From NCBI RefSeq assembly GCF_000473365.1, contig NZ_KI421517.1, positions 2,839,713 to 2,903,712 of the forward strand: 64,000 nt of DNA, read 5' to 3'. Below the pieces are notes generated by a model. It ran no database searches. It was not told where the DNA came from and saw nothing but the letters and a program-made list of their open reading frames with translations. Position numbers and translations under genes: made by a program. Shown piece after piece: positions 61,717 through 64,000 of the stretch. Source of the DNA: Adhaeribacter aquaticus DSM 16391 (lineage in GTDB: Bacteria > Bacteroidota > Bacteroidia > Cytophagales > Hymenobacteraceae). How positions within the stretch are numbered: the stretch's first letter is position 1; every line of letters begins with the position of its first letter.

Positions 61717-61980
61717 ATGGGCTATTGTAAAGAAATCGAAATTGAATTTGACGACTTGATAGATTATATCAAAAGCGAAGGATTAAGCGAACGAGAATCC
61801 CTGAAATTACTAAAGGCGATTAAAGAAGATTCTGGATTTAATGGCGCTGCTATAACCTGCCAAAACACCACAATCATGGATGAATTAGCTGCTAAAGAGC
61901 TACAGGAATTAATTACTCTTTATGGCGCCGACTACATTTTAACTATGGTCAGGTCTTCTTTAAGCAATAAGGTAGCATAA
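61717..61980 (+). CDS. Small phage hypothetical protein
   Basis: The 87-residue acidic helical protein (EIEIEFDDLIDYIKSEGLSE, ELAAKELQELITLYGADYIL) resembles two short helical repeats. No family recognised. It ends Lys-Val-Ala. Confidence 0.65.
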   Translation: MGYCKEIEIEFDDLIDYIKSEGLSERESLKLLKAIKEDSGFNGAAITCQNTTIMDELAAKELQELITLYGADYILTMVRSSLSNKVA

Positions 61981-61983
61981 CCT

Positions 61984-62175
61984 ATGATTTCTAAGAACGA
62001 AACATATAAATCCACATCTACTGGTCAGGTCTTTACACTTGTAAGGACTGACAAAGATGTATTAACATTTCAATATGTCCATACTTTCAGAACCAATGTA
62101 GCTGATGCTGAAAAGCAAATCCGGTTTGGCTCTTGGAAGAAAGTAGACTCTAATGACGAGACAAGCGCAGTATGA
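61984..62175 (+). CDS. Small phage hypothetical protein
   Basis: The 63-residue protein is mostly beta (TYKSTSTGQVFTLVRTDKDV, TFQYVHTF), like a small barrel. It overlaps the next start by 4 bases, a sign that both are translated together. No family recognised. Confidence 0.65.
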   Translation: MISKNETYKSTSTGQVFTLVRTDKDVLTFQYVHTFRTNVADAEKQIRFGSWKKVDSNDETSAV

Positions 62176-62648
62176 CAGAAATAACATTACCTGAATGGGT
62201 GACCTGGGAGCAGTTCGGCTGCTATAGCCCACAATACTTTGATACTTTCATAAAGGGGAGAGCCTTAAAAGTTACAGGCAAATATTTTAAGACTTATACC
62301 ATTGAAGATGAAGCTGGTGAGCAGTGGAATATAGATGAGGCCTACCTCTTGTCTAAGAAAGAAGCGGAGCGGCTTAGCCATCCGTGGCGAGATGAAGAGT
62401 TTGCTTTTGAATTAACCTATGAGCAAAGCAAAATCATATCAGATATGAAGCTGGCTTTACAGGCTAAGAGCCTGGCTAAGGATGAGCTACGGGCAAGGCT
62501 GATAAGCCTCTACCGGCAAGCGTTTGATGCTGGCTCTATGAGTGAGCAGGAGTTCAACCTGCTAACAGCTAATACCAACTTTGCCCTGGTGGATGATCTA
62601 CAGGCCAATATTAGAATATTTGAAGAACTACAGAACAAAGTAGCCTAG
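62172..62648 (+). CDS. Phage hypothetical protein
   Basis: The 158-residue protein starts with a beta part (WEQFGCYSPQYFDTFI) and continues as a long helical region rich in Leu, Ala and Glu (LALQAKSLAKDELRARLI). The N-terminal part suggests a nucleic-acid or ligand-binding fold. Family not recognised. It ends Lys-Val-Ala. Confidence 0.65.
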   Translation: MTEITLPEWVTWEQFGCYSPQYFDTFIKGRALKVTGKYFKTYTIEDEAGEQWNIDEAYLLSKKEAERLSHPWRDEEFAFELTYEQSKIISDMKLALQAKSLAKDELRARLISLYRQAFDAGSMSEQEFNLLTANTNFALVDDLQANIRIFEELQNKVA

Positions 62649-62650
62649 GT

Positions 62651-62974
62651 ATGAAAACGCTACACCTAACTTTAAAAAAGAAGTGGTTTGATATGATTGC
62701 TTCTGGTGAAAAGAAAGAAGAGTACCGGGAAATAAAGCCTTTTTGGATGATTCGATTGCTGCATTGCTGGTTAAGTACTGCTCCCTTGGACGTAATGTTC
62801 AACCATTTAAGATTTAAGACATTCGACATAGTCTCTGCCAATAACGGATACGCAAAAGATTGTCCTAATATCAAATGGAAGCATGAAGGAATTCGGATAG
62901 GCGAAGGCAAACCTGAATGGGGAGCTGAGCCCGGTAAGCAATATTTTATACTTCAAATAGGCGAATTATTTTAA
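62651..62974 (+). CDS. ASCH domain protein
   Basis: The 107-residue protein fits the ASCH fold, related to PUA RNA-binding domains. It opens MKTLHLTLKKKWFDMIASGEK, with the conserved KKEEYREIKPFW and a basic end. ASCH proteins bind RNA or modified nucleosides; phage copies are common and little studied. It lies 2 bases after the previous gene in the early operon. Confidence 0.82.
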   Translation: MKTLHLTLKKKWFDMIASGEKKEEYREIKPFWMIRLLHCWLSTAPLDVMFNHLRFKTFDIVSANNGYAKDCPNIKWKHEGIRIGEGKPEWGAEPGKQYFILQIGELF

Positions 62975-62975
62975 G

Positions 62976-63833
62976 ATGAATTACATAAAGTTGATAAACA
63001 ATTTCTGGCAGGTTAAGAGGGATCGGGAAGACTTCGACTCTTATGTAATCTCCTTATATTTTGCCTTGCTTGATATTGCCAACCGCAGAGAATGGAAACC
63101 CTTTAGTGTTTATCGGGATGACATTTTAGTATTAACTAACATGTCATTTAAACCTTACTACAAAGCAAGGGAAATACTTAGAGATTCGGGGTTGATCTCA
63201 TGCGAAGAAGGTGCAAACGGTCGTAAAAAATGTTCCTTCACTATCCTTCCACCGTCACCCACAGTAACAGTACAGACTACAGTACAGGCAACGGTAGGGG
63301 ATACAGTACCGACTACAGTAGAGGATACCATACTAAATAAACATATAAACCTTAAAACTAATAAACCTTTAAACACTACTGAGCAGCAGCAAAATTCTGG
63401 TGAAAAAGTTTCAGAATATTTAAATAACGCTTTAAAGCCTTTTACACCACCACCCGGCTATGAGCAAAAAAAAGCTTCGCACACTGGGGGGGCGGCGCTG
63501 ACTGATTCGGTTGCCCATCCTTTCCGGGAATCACCGCTGTTTGACAAAGAAAAGTTTCGGCTGGCCATGGAACGGGAAGGCTTTGAAACCTTGGACCCGG
63601 ATTACTACCACGGCATTTTGCGGAACTGGTCTGAGTTAGGCACCAAATTACGACCCGGTGAGCAGCTTTCTCACAACTGGCTTCGGGAGCTAAGAAACTT
63701 TATCCAACGGGATAAGAGCGAAAACAAGCTTCGTCTCAAGAAAGAAAAGCCAGCTAAAGCCTTACGCATTACATCCACTGATACAAACATTAACTACGAT
63801 GAGCTATCAAAACAATACGGTTATACAGGGTAG
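62976..63833 (+). CDS. Phage replication initiator-like protein
   Basis: The 285-residue protein has an N-terminal winged-helix-like region (YIKLINNFWQVKRDREDFDS, PYYKAREILRDSGLISCEE). A Thr/Val-rich spacer of short repeats (about residues 90-120) and a basic C-terminal part follow. This is the layout of phage replisome organisers (lambda O or DnaD type) that bind the origin. The next gene is a P-loop ATPase, as expected for a helicase loader (lambda P or DnaC type). The overlap with it is 35 bases. Confidence 0.7.
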   Translation: MNYIKLINNFWQVKRDREDFDSYVISLYFALLDIANRREWKPFSVYRDDILVLTNMSFKPYYKAREILRDSGLISCEEGANGRKKCSFTILPPSPTVTVQTTVQATVGDTVPTTVEDTILNKHINLKTNKPLNTTEQQQNSGEKVSEYLNNALKPFTPPPGYEQKKASHTGGAALTDSVAHPFRESPLFDKEKFRLAMEREGFETLDPDYYHGILRNWSELGTKLRPGEQLSHNWLRELRNFIQRDKSENKLRLKKEKPAKALRITSTDTNINYDELSKQYGYTG

Positions 63834-64000
63834 ATTTGATTATTGCGCCGCCGAAATAGTACCCGGCTTTACCATCGACGACTCCAACCGAAAAGTAATA
63901 GACCTGCTTTGTCAGTACCTGACGGCTGATGCTGCTTTTGAAACCAACGGTAACATGCTAGGCCGTGGCTTATTTTTGGCCGGCACGGTTGGCAGTGGTA
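63799..64000 (+). CDS. P-loop ATPase, DnaC-like helicase loader, 3' end missing
   Basis: A frame open to the right edge starts at ATG 63799, inside the end of the initiator gene. It reads 67 codons to the window end, where GTVGSG begins a Walker A motif preceded by a hydrophobic strand (GRGLFLA). The P-loop about 60 residues in fits a short AAA+ helicase loader such as DnaC. Its place after an initiator gene supports that role. The rest lies outside the window. Confidence 0.7.
   Translation, partial: MSYQNNTVIQGRFDYCAAEIVPGFTIDDSNRKVIDLLCQYLTADAAFETNGNMLGRGLFLAGTVGSG

Larger units (their letters stand above)
53540..64000. mobile_element. Left part of a temperate prophage
   Basis: The region holds an integrase, an S24 repressor with divergent operators, a Cro-like protein, a Rha antirepressor, a run of small unknown early genes, a putative recombination protein, a replication-initiator-like protein and the start of a P-loop ATPase. 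This order is that of a lysogeny-early-replication module of a siphovirus-like phage. The left edge is placed between the DUF4286 gene and the integrase; attL was not proven. The right edge lies beyond the window, where structural and lysis genes would be expected. Confidence 0.85.

Noticed and set aside
1..64000. CRISPR arrays, rRNA operons and insertion sequences
   Set aside because: No regularly spaced repeats of 25-40 bases, no rRNA sequence and no transposase gene were seen.

Overview
The window reads as chromosome of a member of the Bacteroidota, most likely order Cytophagales, family Hymenobacteraceae (an Adhaeribacter, Pontibacter or Rufibacter type organism). The reasons are a type IX secretion C-terminal sorting domain on an 869-residue secreted protein, LytTR two-component signalling, many lipoproteins with short lipoboxes, Bacteroidota-type promoter elements (TTG, about 21 bases, TAnnTTTG), no clear Shine-Dalgarno sites, and moderate GC. 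The genus is an inference. No rRNA, tRNA or CRISPR array was seen.

Bases 1-32310 are mostly ordinary chromosomal genes. They include a LytS/LytR-type pair cut by the left edge; a gluconate kinase and permease operon; a FucP-type sugar transporter; an SDR dehydrogenase; an M48 lipoprotein protease; two Gfo/Idh/MocA oxidoreductases; rlmH; an amino acid permease; a three-gene run of phosphoesterase, glycosyltransferase and GH1 glucosidase; small lipoproteins; a phospholipase C-like protein; a thioredoxin-reductase-like flavoprotein; polA; a cluster of tiny paralogous proteins; the lemA plus two TPM-domain genes; and a sugar nucleotidyltransferase. Several stretches hold decayed coding sequence (8904-9050, 32378-32710, and possibly 46509-46640).

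Bases 32836-43677 hold the most striking part. Seven genes on the plus strand look like one operon: a von Willebrand A-like lipoprotein, a small membrane protein, a tubulin/FtsZ-like GTPase, a 1156-residue protein with an actin/Hsp70-type ATPase domain, a secreted or membrane-anchored coiled-coil protein, a MotA/TolQ/ZorA-like channel with a long helical tail, and a MotB/ZorB-like protein with an OmpA-type peptidoglycan-binding domain. Together they look like an ion-driven envelope motor joined to two cytoskeletal NTPases. A related arrangement (FtsZ-like protein, VWA protein, a GTPase, OmpA-family proteins) has been predicted bioinformatically as a membrane-remodelling system, but I know of no experimental function for this version.

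Bases 43686-53455 return to chromosomal genes: the T9SS substrate, a prolyl oligopeptidase, a small secreted DUF6799-like protein, a GNAT acetyltransferase, a GH29 alpha-L-fucosidase, an AT-rich outer-membrane-type protein and a DUF4286 protein.

From about 53540 to the right edge lies the left part of a temperate prophage. A tyrosine integrase and a repressor gene set run leftward. A control region with four copies of an operator-like repeat and divergent promoters follows. A long rightward early operon then carries a Cro-like protein, a Rha antirepressor, about fifteen small unknown proteins (ten of these early products, the Cro-like one included, end in alanine), a putative recombination protein, an ASCH protein, a replication-initiation-like protein and the start of a P-loop ATPase that runs off the window.
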